Below, piece by piece: positions 29,983 to 38,971 of a DNA stretch of 64,000 nucleotides. A program made the translations under genes and the position numbers. Source of the stretch: CAZIVP01 sp964542915 (GTDB lineage Bacteria > Calditrichota > Calditrichia > Calditrichales > Calditrichaceae); the NCBI GenBank assembly GCA_964542915.1, contig CAZIVP010000002.1, positions 496,001 through 560,000 of the forward strand, in the 5' to 3' direction. The stretch's first letter is position 1, and the number at the start of each line of letters is the position of its first letter. Below the pieces are notes generated by a model. The model was not told the origin of the DNA, made no database searches, and worked only from the letters and a program-made list of their open reading frames with translations.

Positions 29983-31239
29983 TCAGGTGCCCATTTCCCA
30001 CGAGGCCAGATAGCGTTTCTGTTCCTCGGTGAGTTCATCGATGGTAATGCCCATAGATTTTAACTTGGCGTGTGCGATCCACTCTTCAATTTCTTCCGGT
30101 ACTTCATGTACGGCCGCCGGCAACTCATGCTGCACCATATATTCCGTAGTCAGCGCCTGCGTGGCGAAACTCATATCCATAACCGAGGCCGGGTGTCCTT
30201 CCGCCGCTGCCAGATTGATCAAACGGCCATTGGCCAGCAGAAAAATTTTACGCCCGTCCGGCATGGTATATTCATCCACATTATCGCGGATTTGTTCGCG
30301 TTTGCTTTTGGCCATGGCTTCCAGTTCATCGATATTGATCTCCACATTGAAATGGCCGCTGTTCGCAACGATGGCGCCGTCCTTCATGACCTCGAAATGT
30401 TCGCGCCGGATGACGTGAATGTCGCCGGTAATCGTAACGAACAGATCGCCCACTTTTGCAGCCTCATTCATCGGCATCACCCAGAATCCGTCCATGGCCG
30501 CTTCCAACGCTTTGATAGGGTGGACTTCCGTAACGATCACATTGGCGCCCATGCCTTTCATTCGCAGGGCAAACCCCTTTCCGCACCAACCGTATCCGGC
30601 TACCACCACTTTTTTACCGGCCACCAGAAAATCGGTGGCGCGGATGATGCCGTCCACGGTGGATTGACCTGTGCCGTAACGGTTATCGAATAAGTATTTG
30701 GTTTCGGCGTCGTTGACGGCAAATACGGGGATTTTCAGAGCGCCGTCTTTGTGCATGGCACGCAGGCGTATAATGCCCGTTGTCGTCTCTTCCAAGGAAC
30801 CCACCACCTGTTTGGCTTTTTCCGGGTAGTCGGAATGCAAGGTGGAAACCAGATCGGCGCCGTCGTCCATCGTTACGACAGGATTATGTTCGAGTGCGGT
30901 GCGAATGTGGTCGTAATACGTTTTGTTGTCTTCGCCGCGAATTGCAAATACCGATATATCAAAATCTTTAACGAGCGATGCGGCCACATCGTCCTGCGTA
31001 CTGAGGGGGTTGGAAGCAACCAGCACCAGGTCGGCGCCGCCTGCCTTAAGCGTTCGGGCCAGGTTGGCCGTTTCCGCTGTTACGTGCAAGCAGGCCGACA
31101 TTTTGCGACCTTCCAGGGGGCGTTCTTTCTCAAACCGCTCGCGCACGGTATTTAATACCGGCATATCATTATCCGCCCAGTCGATTCGCTTTTTGCCCTG
31201 TGCAGCTAACTCGATATTACGAATGTGATGTTTTACCAT
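29983..31239 (-). CDS. ahcY: S-adenosylhomocysteine hydrolase, archaeal/Thermotoga-like short type
   Basis: Hydrolyses SAH (or possibly S-inosylhomocysteine) to homocysteine and the nucleoside. The 418-residue protein has KMSACLHVTAETANL at the substrate-binding N-terminus, SVFAIRGEDNKTYYDHI, and NAD-binding VAGYGWCGKGFALR. It lacks the 40-residue insertion and the KPxHYRY tail of common bacterial and eukaryotic enzymes and ends LTEEQKRYLASWEMGT, as in archaeal and Thermotoga-type enzymes. A second ahcY of the other type lies at 50441-51862. GGAGGAAGAGGA precedes the ATG. It is 56 bases downstream of the sigma-methyltransferase fusion gene, so the two form an operon. Confidence 0.93.
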   Translation of the reverse strand: MVKHHIRNIELAAQGKKRIDWADNDMPVLNTVRERFEKERPLEGRKMSACLHVTAETANLARTLKAGGADLVLVASNPLSTQDDVAASLVKDFDISVFAIRGEDNKTYYDHIRTALEHNPVVTMDDGADLVSTLHSDYPEKAKQVVGSLEETTTGIIRLRAMHKDGALKIPVFAVNDAETKYLFDNRYGTGQSTVDGIIRATDFLVAGKKVVVAGYGWCGKGFALRMKGMGANVIVTEVHPIKALEAAMDGFWVMPMNEAAKVGDLFVTITGDIHVIRREHFEVMKDGAIVANSGHFNVEINIDELEAMAKSKREQIRDNVDEYTMPDGRKIFLLANGRLINLAAAEGHPASVMDMSFATQALTTEYMVQHELPAAVHEVPEEIEEWIAHAKLKSMGITIDELTEEQKRYLASWEMGT

Positions 31240-31295
31240 TCCTCTTCCTCCCTATTTATTTAATTTCCAATTGTATTAAAAACATTTCAACGTTG

Positions 31296-32486
31296 CTATC
31301 GTTGGTAAATCTGGCTAAAAACTTCAATGTTTTCATCGCCCTTCCAGCGTTCTTCATGAATCTTCTGTAATCCGCCTTGACCTGCCCACTGTTCGAGCGA
31401 TGCCGGGTTAAAGCCCAGCCATAAATCATGCATCTGATCGGCCAGCGCTTTATTGCGGTGGCGCATAAAATCGACGATAAGCAATCGACCGCCACCTTTT
31501 ATCAGGTGCGCCGTTTCCCGTAATCGCTGCTGTGGATTCGGTACGTGATGCAATACAAGGTGTAATACCGCATGACTTAAACGCCCCGGCGCAAGCGGTA
31601 AATGGTTTATATCTCCCATTGCCACATGCAGGTGCGACAAATTCAACACGCGTTTAAGGGATTTCAAGTGCTGCAACATAGGGCCATTCAAATCCATTGC
31701 AAGTACCCGCCAGCCTCTCAGCGCTGCGTGGACCGAGACGAATCCCGTGCCGGCGCCGGCATCCAAAACCGGTAAGTCGGCCTGGTCTTGTAAAAAATCC
31801 AGCAAATGTTCCAATCGTTCACGGCCTACAAACCGGTTTCGGATGGAATCCCACCGTTCCCGGATCCGGCCGAAATAGTTCTGGCTGCGCTCCTGCACGC
31901 GTTGCAAAATACGGTCGGTCTCTTCGAATGTGTTAATGAACCGTGCCAGATCCTTCAATTGCCAATCTTTGGCGCTTCGCCGAAAATTGAGCGGTAAATG
32001 ATACAACAGATACGAGCGGGTAAAGTTGTCCCGTGCCCGTTTTAACAACGATGTAACCGCAGGCGCCGATAAATTCAACCGTCCAGCCAGCTCCTGATAC
32101 CGGAGATTATCCAACAATTGCAACAGCAGCGTCTGACGTTGTCTTTCCGGCAGACGCGCGAGAGCATATCGAACCGCTTCATCAACGGGTTGGATGGGCG
32201 GTTCGATGGAATGTGCCTGCTCTTCCGGATCATGATCGTCGTACTTTTTTCGATCCCGCATATAATTGATGACCCTGTGGCGGGCTACGGTAATAAACCA
32301 GTTTTTCAAAGAACGATCCGCATTTAGCTTATGGGCGTTCTGTAGGGCGGACAGATAAACATCCTGGCAAAGGTCGCGCGCCGTCTGTCCATCGCCTACT
32401 GCATGCTTTATGTAGCTGAAAATTTCGCCCTCATAGCGCTCGATTTGACGCCAAATTTTCTCCGCCTTATCCATCTCCCTATTCAT
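31296..32486 (-). CDS. ECF sigma factor fused to SAM-dependent methyltransferase domain
   Basis: One uninterrupted frame encodes two domains (residues counted from the GTG at 32492; the ATG at 32486 is the likelier start). Region 2 spans about 22-84 (RDLCQDVYLSALQNA; LKNWFITVARHRVINYMR) and region 4 about 104-155 (LARLPERQRQTLLLQLLDNL; LSAPAVTSLLKRAR). A linker with YFGRIRERWDSIRNRF (about 206-221) leads to a Rossmann methyltransferase domain about 225-398: motif I DAGAGTG (244-250), acidic Asp267 in AMDLNG, GDINHLPL, HLVLHHV and GGGRLLIVDFM. The linker and methyltransferase part look like those of ArsR-family methyltransferase fusions (SahR-like regulators of SAM/SAH metabolism), with the ArsR DNA-binding domain replaced by a sigma factor. 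The next gene is ahcY. I infer a sigma factor that senses SAH or SAM; whether it methylates anything is open. Confidence 0.9.
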   Translation of the reverse strand: MNREMDKAEKIWRQIERYEGEIFSYIKHAVGDGQTARDLCQDVYLSALQNAHKLNADRSLKNWFITVARHRVINYMRDRKKYDDHDPEEQAHSIEPPIQPVDEAVRYALARLPERQRQTLLLQLLDNLRYQELAGRLNLSAPAVTSLLKRARDNFTRSYLLYHLPLNFRRSAKDWQLKDLARFINTFEETDRILQRVQERSQNYFGRIRERWDSIRNRFVGRERLEHLLDFLQDQADLPVLDAGAGTGFVSVHAALRGWRVLAMDLNGPMLQHLKSLKRVLNLSHLHVAMGDINHLPLAPGRLSHAVLHLVLHHVPNPQQRLRETAHLIKGGGRLLIVDFMRHRNKALADQMHDLWLGFNPASLEQWAGQGGLQKIHEERWKGDENIEVFSQIYQR

Positions 32487-32562
32487 ATACACACCAAACC
32501 CTTAAAAAACTTTCGCTAAAATAATTGAATTAGGGTATGAACTGAAAAAAATATGGGCGTAC

Positions 32563-32583
32563 AGGCTATTTTAAAAATAGCCT
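32563..32583. other. Perfect hairpin upstream of the sigma-methyltransferase gene
   Basis: AGGCTATTTT and AAAATAGCCT with one base between form an almost perfect 21-base inverted repeat between the mscS stop and the fusion gene. The minus strand has a T-run only 13 bases later, so it is a poor terminator; it could be an attenuator or a protein-binding site. Confidence 0.4.
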
Positions 32584-32628
32584 CGGCGGCAGGATTATTG
32601 AAAGGCGGAATCATTATTGTGAAAATAA

Positions 32629-33498
32629 TTAGCGTTTCGTCGCATTATTTTTGCCATCAATAATTTTGATGGGGATCGCCTGGCTTGCACTCCCACTATA
32701 AAGAGATACATGGGGAAACGGAATTTCGATGCCCTCTTCGTCAAAGCGTTTTTTGATGTCTTCCATGATAGAATTTTTAAGGGCAAGCCAATCGTTCTTG
32801 GCCGCCCATACACCGAAAAAAATATCAACGGAAGAATTGCCGAAACCCTGAAAAATAATGATCGGCTCCGGCTCCATAAGGCATAAGGGATTATTTTGCG
32901 CAACATCCGACAAAATGGTCTTCACACGCTTCAAGTCTTCTTTGTAGGCAACACCGAGGTTGATATCCACGCGTCGGATTGGGAAACGCGTAATATTGGT
33001 AACTTCCGATTTTATGATGGATTCATTGGGGATGCGAACCAGCTTGTTATCAAACGTACGTAATTTAATCGAAAGGGTGTCGATGGACATAACGACGCCT
33101 TTCGTTGTGCCCACAGTAATAATATCCCCGATTTCGAAGGGTTTCTCGCCAATTAAAAAAAGACCGCTGATAATGTTGGAGACGCTGGTTTGGGAGGCAA
33201 ATCCAATCGCAATGCCCAATATGCCGGCCGCGCCTAACAGATGCGCCAACTTGAAACCAAAATCGTTTAAAATAGAAATCGCAATGATAACGATCCCGGA
33301 GTAGAGCACCAGCTTCTCAAAGATCATCGCTTGCTGCTGTGTAAATTTTTTCAGGCTGAACCTTTTAATCCAGCGGGATACGATAAAAACGAACGGAAGC
33401 CCTATAAAAATTAATAGGACGATCCGGACGATAATAAGAAATTTTTGAGTATTCATGATTTGCTGTATATCCAAACCGAACAGAGTTAAATTTTCCAT
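32629..33498 (-). CDS. mscS: Small-conductance mechanosensitive channel (MscS family)
   Basis: A 289-residue inner-membrane channel that releases solutes on hypo-osmotic shock. Three membrane segments (about 19-41, 62-79, 86-116); the pore-lining third is AGILGIAIGFASQTSVSNIISGLFLI, with the Ala/Gly packing of MscS, quoted here only in part as GILGIAIGFASQ. The beta domain (about 118-175: FEIGDIITVG; VRIPNESIIKSEVTNITR) and the alpha/beta vestibule domain follow, with IEIPFPH near 262. Length is like E. coli MscS. The DUF432 gene lies just upstream on the same strand, a pairing I recall from other genomes. Confidence 0.93.
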   Translation of the reverse strand: MENLTLFGLDIQQIMNTQKFLIIVRIVLLIFIGLPFVFIVSRWIKRFSLKKFTQQQAMIFEKLVLYSGIVIIAISILNDFGFKLAHLLGAAGILGIAIGFASQTSVSNIISGLFLIGEKPFEIGDIITVGTTKGVVMSIDTLSIKLRTFDNKLVRIPNESIIKSEVTNITRFPIRRVDINLGVAYKEDLKRVKTILSDVAQNNPLCLMEPEPIIIFQGFGNSSVDIFFGVWAAKNDWLALKNSIMEDIKKRFDEEGIEIPFPHVSLYSGSASQAIPIKIIDGKNNATKR

Positions 33499-33521
33499 CG
33501 TACGCTCCGCTTATCTTATTA

Positions 33522-34340
33522 TTATTTGCTCAATGCGCTGAAGGTGGACAAATCTTTAAACGAGGCAAACGTTCGCGCCGAAAACGATTTTTTAGATTTT
33601 ACACGCGGTTCGGAAATACACTTTGCGGACGCCGCCTCTTTAGGAGCTTTTCCGCTAACGTCCACCTGACTCACTTCCGTTTTACCTTTATACGTTATCG
33701 TGGTTTCGTCTGACCACAATTGCCCGTCGGCCTCATAGATGGAAAGATTGGACGCTCTCAAACATATTTTCTCCACATTCAGGTCTTCAGGAGATCGGTC
33801 CAACAGAATCAACGGACAAATAGCCATGTAATTGCGGGCAGGATCCGGTTCGATGGTGCGTCGCGCTCCCGATGAAAGCCAGTAACACAAATCACCTTCA
33901 ACAAAATCACCGAACCAACTGTTGGAAAGCACGACCGATGGAATTTCATGCAGAATGGTTTTTGTGCTTCCCGATAGGCTGATTCGTACCCACACCGGCA
34001 CGCGGATATAGATGCGCACCTTCGCATCCTCGGCCACACGGAACGAAGCTTCCGGCTGTACCACCAGAGGACGATCCGGAAATATCGGTGTAATCGTCAG
34101 ACCGGGGTTCTTCTGTTTGAAGGCCCAACGCATCCATTCCATAGTATCCGGCAGATCTTCCACCCCAGCATGGGCAAGTTCGGGATCATGGCTGTGACAA
34201 ATCCTGATTTCATCATATGCTAATGCACACCAGATAACCGCATCGCCGATATTCAGACGTATAGGCTTGTCTGCTTTAAGTGCATACGCTCCCCAAATCG
34301 GTTTATTGCCGGAAATTTGATTCTTCTCTTCCATCATCAT
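33522..34340 (-). CDS. DUF432 family protein
   Basis: A 272-residue soluble protein with a beta-rich body. Recognisable parts are KPIWGAYALKADKPI at the start, the FRVAEDAKVRIYIRVPVWVRI strand pair (in part) near 100-120, LSNSWFGDFVEGDLCYWLSS near 138-157 and RRTIEPDPARNYMAICPL. I assign it to DUF432, a family of unknown function found beside MscS channels, especially in archaea. The C-terminal 45 residues are Ser/Lys-rich and probably disordered. Three tandem ATGs open the frame; with AAAGG upstream the third, at 34334, has the best spacing. It ends 23 bases before mscS. Confidence 0.75.
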   Translation of the reverse strand: MMMEEKNQISGNKPIWGAYALKADKPIRLNIGDAVIWCALAYDEIRICHSHDPELAHAGVEDLPDTMEWMRWAFKQKNPGLTITPIFPDRPLVVQPEASFRVAEDAKVRIYIRVPVWVRISLSGSTKTILHEIPSVVLSNSWFGDFVEGDLCYWLSSGARRTIEPDPARNYMAICPLILLDRSPEDLNVEKICLRASNLSIYEADGQLWSDETTITYKGKTEVSQVDVSGKAPKEAASAKCISEPRVKSKKSFSARTFASFKDLSTFSALSK

Positions 34341-34442
34341 CCTTTGTTTAGTTCCGTTTCATAACACTCAATGTAATCATATAATAACGGGACGCCGCGC
34401 ACCTAATGGTATCAGCATAGTCTGTGCCCGCCATCGTAAGTT

Positions 34443-35432
34443 TCAGTTCTCAGAAATCGGTCCCTCGAGCTTTGCCGTATCTCTTCCCGACGCATATAAG
34501 GACGCAATGACACCCACCGCCAGAATCCCAATAATGATACTCAATGACACCCAGGCGGGTAATGCATAATGGTGAGAAAGCATCATTTTTACGCCAACAT
34601 ATGCCAGTAAAAACACCAGGCTCATTTTCAGATACCGGAATTTTTCCATCATTGCGGCCAGGGCAAAATAGAGCGAGCGTAGTCCCAGGATCGCAAAAAT
34701 ATTGGATGTAAAAACGATAAAGGGATCGGTGGTTACGGCAAAAATAGCCGGTATCGAATCGACCGCAAAAAGCACATCCGTGCTCTCAATAACCAGCAAA
34801 ACCAGAAAGAGCGGCGTAATCGCCCGCTTTCCGTTTTGTCTGATAAAAAATCTTTTGCCATGGTAATCGGGCGTTACGGGATACAAACGACGTGCGAGCC
34901 GGATCAGCGGATTCTTATCCGGTTCCAGGTTATCATGGCGTGAGACCAGCATTTTCACGGCGGTAAATATTAAAAACAAACCGAATATATAGACCATCCA
35001 GGTGAACTTTTCGATCAAGGCAATACCCAGCATAATCATGACGCCGCGCATTATGATGGCGCCCAGAATACCCCAAAACAAGACCGAATGCTGATAAATT
35101 GTCGGCACCCGGAAATAGCTGAATATTAAAGCGATGACGAAGATATTGTCCAGACTGAGCGACTTTTCGATAATATATCCGGTAAAAAAGCGCATGGCCG
35201 CCTGGGCGCCTGCCATTTCGTGACCGACGGTCGCTCCGATACCCAGCCAGTGATATTCATACATGAAATAAACAAGGCCATTGAACAATAAAGCCACGAT
35301 GACCCAGACAGTCGTCCAGGTTAACGCTTCTCTCGCTTTTATTACATGAACCTTGCGGTTGAACACCCCAAGATCCAGCGCCAGCATTCCCATGATAAAG
35401 ACAAGAAATCCGAGCCATATCCAGATTTCCAT
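34443..35432 (-). CDS. TerC family integral membrane protein
   Basis: A 329-residue membrane protein with about nine hydrophobic segments. Family signatures are SLDNIFVIALIFSYFRVP (about 93-110) and IESTDVLFAVDSIPAIFAVT (about 214-233), whose conserved acidic residues in the membrane are thought to bind a metal ion. TerC/Alx proteins export manganese or help load metal onto secreted proteins. It stands between the DUF432 gene and glycogen phosphorylase on the same strand with about 100 and 60 bases on either side, so it may or may not be cotranscribed. Confidence 0.93.
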   Translation of the reverse strand: MEIWIWLGFLVFIMGMLALDLGVFNRKVHVIKAREALTWTTVWVIVALLFNGLVYFMYEYHWLGIGATVGHEMAGAQAAMRFFTGYIIEKSLSLDNIFVIALIFSYFRVPTIYQHSVLFWGILGAIIMRGVMIMLGIALIEKFTWMVYIFGLFLIFTAVKMLVSRHDNLEPDKNPLIRLARRLYPVTPDYHGKRFFIRQNGKRAITPLFLVLLVIESTDVLFAVDSIPAIFAVTTDPFIVFTSNIFAILGLRSLYFALAAMMEKFRYLKMSLVFLLAYVGVKMMLSHHYALPAWVSLSIIIGILAVGVIASLYASGRDTAKLEGPISEN

Positions 35433-35492
35433 TTGATCATGATCCTCGTTATGTAGTTATAACTCAATGTCTGTAACGCCAAACTGCAAATG

Positions 35493-38012
35493 TTACGATT
35501 TCTTCTCTTTCGCCAGCGTTACAGGGACCGGCTCCACACGCCATATTTCCCTGGCGTACTGCCGAATGGTCCGGTCGCTGGAAAAATGGCCGCTACCCGC
35601 GGTATTCATTATGGAACTTTGTGTCCATTGATCGCGCTTGTTATAAAGGGCGTCCACCCGGTCCTGGGCAGCGGCGTAGTCGGCAAAGTCGGCCAAAACG
35701 CAAAAATAATCATTCTGCAATAAGGCGTCGGTTAAGGGCTTAAATAATTCCGGCTGCTGGGGTTCAAACCAACCTCCGGAAATCTGATCGATCACCTTCT
35801 TAAGACGGGGATTGGCTTTATAGATAAATTGCGGATCGTGATGATTTTGCCGATGGTTTTCCACTTCATCGGATGTTAGCCCGAAAATAAACATGTGTTC
35901 TTCGCCGACCTCGTCCCGGATTTCGATATTGGCGCCGTCCAGCGTTCCGATGGTTAAGGCGCCGTTCAGAGCGAATTTCATATTGCCGGTGCCCGAAGCC
36001 TCCATACCCGCTGTGGATATCTGTTCGGAAAGGTCTGCCGCCGGTATAATCATTTCGGCCAGGGAAACCGAATAATTGGGAATGAACGCCACCTTTAACC
36101 GATCGCCAACGGCGGGATCGCTATTGACTTTTGCGGCTACAGCATGAATCAATTTAATGATTAATTTGGCCGTCGTGTATGCCGGCGCCGCCTTGCCCGC
36201 AAATATGACTGTACGAGCCGCAATTTCTTCATGCGACTGCTCCTTGATGCGATTATAGCGATCAATCACATGCATGATATTGAGCAATTGACGTTTGTAC
36301 TCATGCAGGCGTTTTATATGGCAATCGAAAATAGAATCCACATTTACTTCGATGTTTAATTTTTCTTTCATGTAATGGGCAAAACAAGCCTTATTCTGTT
36401 TTTTAATGTGCTGCCACTGTTTTTTGAACGCGCCGTCGTCGCTCAACCGCCTCAACTGTTCCAACTGTTTTAAATCGGTAATCCACTGATCGCCGATTTT
36501 CTCGGAGATCAATCGGGCCAGGAGGGGATTGGCATGAAGAAGCCAGCGCCTCTGGGTAATACCATTGGTTTTACTGTTGAACTTATCCGGCCACATATCG
36601 TGAAAATCTTTGAACAGATACTTTTTGATCAATTCGGTATGCAGGGCGGCGACACCGTTTACCGAATGGCTGCCGACTACCGCCAGATGCGCCATACGGA
36701 TGCGTTTATCGCCTTCCTCTTCCACCAGCGATAGGCGTTTTAATTTTTGATTGTCGCCTTTGAACTGCTTCTTCATTTTCTCCAGAAAGCGCCGGTTGAT
36801 TTCATAAATTATCTGAACATGGCGCGGCAACACCCGTTCCATCAGCGCGGTACGCCATGTTTCCAGCGCTTCGGGTAAAATCGTGTGGTTGGTATAGGCA
36901 AATATCTTAACAACGATGTCCCAGGCTTTTTCCCAGACCATGCCTTCAATATCCATCAACAGGCGCATTAACTCCGGAATGGCCAGCGCGGGATGAGTGT
37001 CGTTCAATTGTACGGCCACTTTATCCGGTAATTTTTTGAAATTGTTATGCTGTTTTTTATAGCGGCGCATTATATCCTGTAAAGTGGCGGACACCAAAAA
37101 GTACTCCTGCTTGAGACGCAGTTCCCGCCCTTCGATGAAATCATCACGCGGATACAGAACCTTTGAAATCATCTCGGCTTGAATTTTATCCTCAACAGCT
37201 TTGTCGTAATCGCCGTGATTGAAATAATCCAGATTGAACTCCTCGGTCGATTTGGCCGCCCATAGCCGTAGATTATTAACGGTATTGTTGCGATAACCGG
37301 GAATCGGCGTATCATAAGCCACGGCAAGCGTATCATCGGTGTCCACCCAGCGAAACCGTAAGCGGTTTTTTTCATCCTTATAAGATTCCGTCCGACCGTA
37401 AAACTGAATGCGATAGCTGTACTCCGGTCGTTCGATTTCCCAAGGATTGCCAAACTGCAGCCATGGATCGGGCGCTTCAACCTGCCATCCGTTTTCAACT
37501 TTTTGTGAGAAGATGCCGTATTCATAGCGAATCCCATAGCCGTAAGCAGGCAGTTCCAATGTGGCCATGGAATCCAGAAAACACGCCGCTAACCTTCCCA
37601 ATCCCCCGTTTCCCAGGCCGGCGTCGTGTTCCAACGGTTGCAGTTCCTCAAAATCCAGCCCCAATTCCCACAGAGCTTCTTTCATATTACCGTTTAAATT
37701 CAGGTTTAGCATAGCGTTACCAAGCAATCTGCCCATCATATATTCCATCGAAATATAATAAACACGTTTTGTGTCTTGGCGGTAGTACATTTGCTGGGTT
37801 TCAATCCATCTCTCGAACAAGCGGTCACGCACCGTGTAAACCAGGCTCTTATAATAATCGTACTTCTGAGCACCGTATTTGTCCTTCCCCTGTGAAAATT
37901 CCAAATGATTGACGAAATGCTTCTCCAGCGTTTCTACATCGTTTTTAAGTAACTCATTGGTGGTTGGCGACAATTTCTCCAACAATGGCGGTCTTTTCCG
38001 GTTTTTATTCAA
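35493..38012 (-). CDS. glgP: Glycogen phosphorylase (GT35, PLP-dependent)
   Basis: Releases glucose 1-phosphate from glycogen or maltodextrin. The 839-residue protein is of classical length. GNGGLGRLAACFLDSMA near 130, NDTHPALAIPELMRLL, TNHTILPEALETW and EASGTGNMKFALNGALTIGT (the last with the PLP lysine) are family signatures. The frame begins with TTG at 38012, preceded by AAAGGTGG at a good distance, and no upstream ATG is available, so a TTG start is likely. The gene is isolated from other glycogen genes. A region with palindromes lies upstream. Confidence 0.96.
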   Translation of the reverse strand: MNKNRKRPPLLEKLSPTTNELLKNDVETLEKHFVNHLEFSQGKDKYGAQKYDYYKSLVYTVRDRLFERWIETQQMYYRQDTKRVYYISMEYMMGRLLGNAMLNLNLNGNMKEALWELGLDFEELQPLEHDAGLGNGGLGRLAACFLDSMATLELPAYGYGIRYEYGIFSQKVENGWQVEAPDPWLQFGNPWEIERPEYSYRIQFYGRTESYKDEKNRLRFRWVDTDDTLAVAYDTPIPGYRNNTVNNLRLWAAKSTEEFNLDYFNHGDYDKAVEDKIQAEMISKVLYPRDDFIEGRELRLKQEYFLVSATLQDIMRRYKKQHNNFKKLPDKVAVQLNDTHPALAIPELMRLLMDIEGMVWEKAWDIVVKIFAYTNHTILPEALETWRTALMERVLPRHVQIIYEINRRFLEKMKKQFKGDNQKLKRLSLVEEEGDKRIRMAHLAVVGSHSVNGVAALHTELIKKYLFKDFHDMWPDKFNSKTNGITQRRWLLHANPLLARLISEKIGDQWITDLKQLEQLRRLSDDGAFKKQWQHIKKQNKACFAHYMKEKLNIEVNVDSIFDCHIKRLHEYKRQLLNIMHVIDRYNRIKEQSHEEIAARTVIFAGKAAPAYTTAKLIIKLIHAVAAKVNSDPAVGDRLKVAFIPNYSVSLAEMIIPAADLSEQISTAGMEASGTGNMKFALNGALTIGTLDGANIEIRDEVGEEHMFIFGLTSDEVENHRQNHHDPQFIYKANPRLKKVIDQISGGWFEPQQPELFKPLTDALLQNDYFCVLADFADYAAAQDRVDALYNKRDQWTQSSIMNTAGSGHFSSDRTIRQYAREIWRVEPVPVTLAKEKKS

Positions 38013-38212
38013 GGGGGGCCACCTTTCTTAATGATTCGTTGAACTTACAATTTTGATCTGCGCTTGTTGTTCCATAATTATGTAAGCAATCGGGGTTTCG
38101 AGTATTGGTTTTAAAACATAACAAAAAAACAACAGATCGGCAAAATGAAAGCTATGTTTTCGCGTTTTTGATGTTCTGCGGTCAAAAACATATGTCGACC
38201 GCCCGGCGTTAA

Positions 38213-38224
38213 AACATATATGTT
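38213..38224. promoter_or_regulatory. 12-bp palindrome AACATATATGTT upstream of glgP
   Basis: A perfect palindrome; the half AAAACATAT also occurs at 38185-38193, 26 bases away, and a third partial copy lies near 38115. The spacing suggests one or more regulator binding sites in the glgP leader. No regulator can be named. Confidence 0.35.
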
Positions 38225-38322
38225 ATTTTGCCTGCCGCATTCAGCATGTATTTAAACCTTCCTTAACGCCTGCCCAACGGAACGAAAACGTGTGTAAGCC
38301 GATGCTTTAGTACCTTAGTCGC

Positions 38323-38349
38323 TCCCGCATGGGCGGGATTGCTTTTTTT
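38323..38349 (+). terminator. Orphan terminator-like hairpin
   Basis: TCCCGC / GCGGGA with a four-base loop, then ATTGC and seven T on the plus strand. No plus-strand gene precedes it, so it may end an unseen small RNA or be a relic. Confidence 0.45.
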
Positions 38350-38386
38350 GGCACAAATTTGAATTAAACTAAACCTCACCCCGGCC

Positions 38387-38404
38387 CTCTCCACACGTGG
38401 AGAG
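38387..38404. repeat. Degenerate dispersed intergenic repeat with hairpin
   Basis: CTCTCCA / TGGAGAG around a four-base loop, inside a CTCACCCCGGCCCTCTCC context. This composition is typical of a dispersed palindromic repeat; only one copy is visible here. Confidence 0.4.
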
Positions 38405-38595
38405 TAGGAAGGAATGAAGCGTAGCATGGATTGTTTAAACAAAAAAACGATTCCGGTTTATCCTGGTTAGGACCTTTAGCCATCTTTCCGGGAGCCGATT
38501 GCTATTCTAGTAAAATTCGATAATCCATCACTTCAAAGTTGTTCAACCGTTAATAATTTGCTATCTTTCCCTATTTCATTTCAACCGGGATATTT

Positions 38596-38937
38596 ATGCA
38601 CGAGATGTCCATAGCCCTGAATGTCATTGATATCGCCGAAGAACAGGCGCGTCAGGCGGGAGCGCAGACAATCAATGTCATAGAACTCGAAATCGGTACA
38701 ATGGCCGGCGTCATTACGGAATCGCTGGAATTTTGTTTTAGCTCGGCCTGTAAAGGAACGATGGCCGAAAACGCTCGTTTAAAACTGATTGAAATTACCG
38801 GCCAGGCACGATGTGAACACTGCGGCCATGTATTCGAAGCCCGGAATATGGTTGAACAGTGTCCCGAATGCGGGAAATATGTAATGCAGATTGAAGGCGG
38901 CCGGAACTTAAAAATCCGGGCCATCAATGTCGATTAA
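38596..38937 (+). CDS. hypA: Hydrogenase maturation nickel metallochaperone HypA
   Basis: Inserts nickel into the [NiFe] hydrogenase large subunit with HypB. The 113-residue protein begins MHEMSIALNVI, whose His2 is the nickel ligand, and has the structural zinc site CEHCGHVF (Cys74/Cys77) with CPECG (Cys91/Cys94). Length is canonical. It is the first gene of the plus-strand hyp operon, 34 bases before hypB. The hydrogenase it serves is probably the one at 58921-62907. Confidence 0.97.
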   Translation: MHEMSIALNVIDIAEEQARQAGAQTINVIELEIGTMAGVITESLEFCFSSACKGTMAENARLKLIEITGQARCEHCGHVFEARNMVEQCPECGKYVMQIEGGRNLKIRAINVD

Positions 38938-38971
38938 TGTTTAAACATCAATAAAAGCATAGAGGTGCAAT

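Larger units (their letters stand above)
38013..38595. other. Intergenic region between divergent glgP and hypA
   Basis: About 580 bases. It holds an AACATATATGTT palindrome on the glgP side, a terminator-like hairpin at 38323-38349 and a second short hairpin at 38387-38404 within CTCACCCCGGCCCTCTCC-type sequence, which resembles a degenerate dispersed intergenic repeat common in many genomes. No open frame is convincing. Confidence 0.6.
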
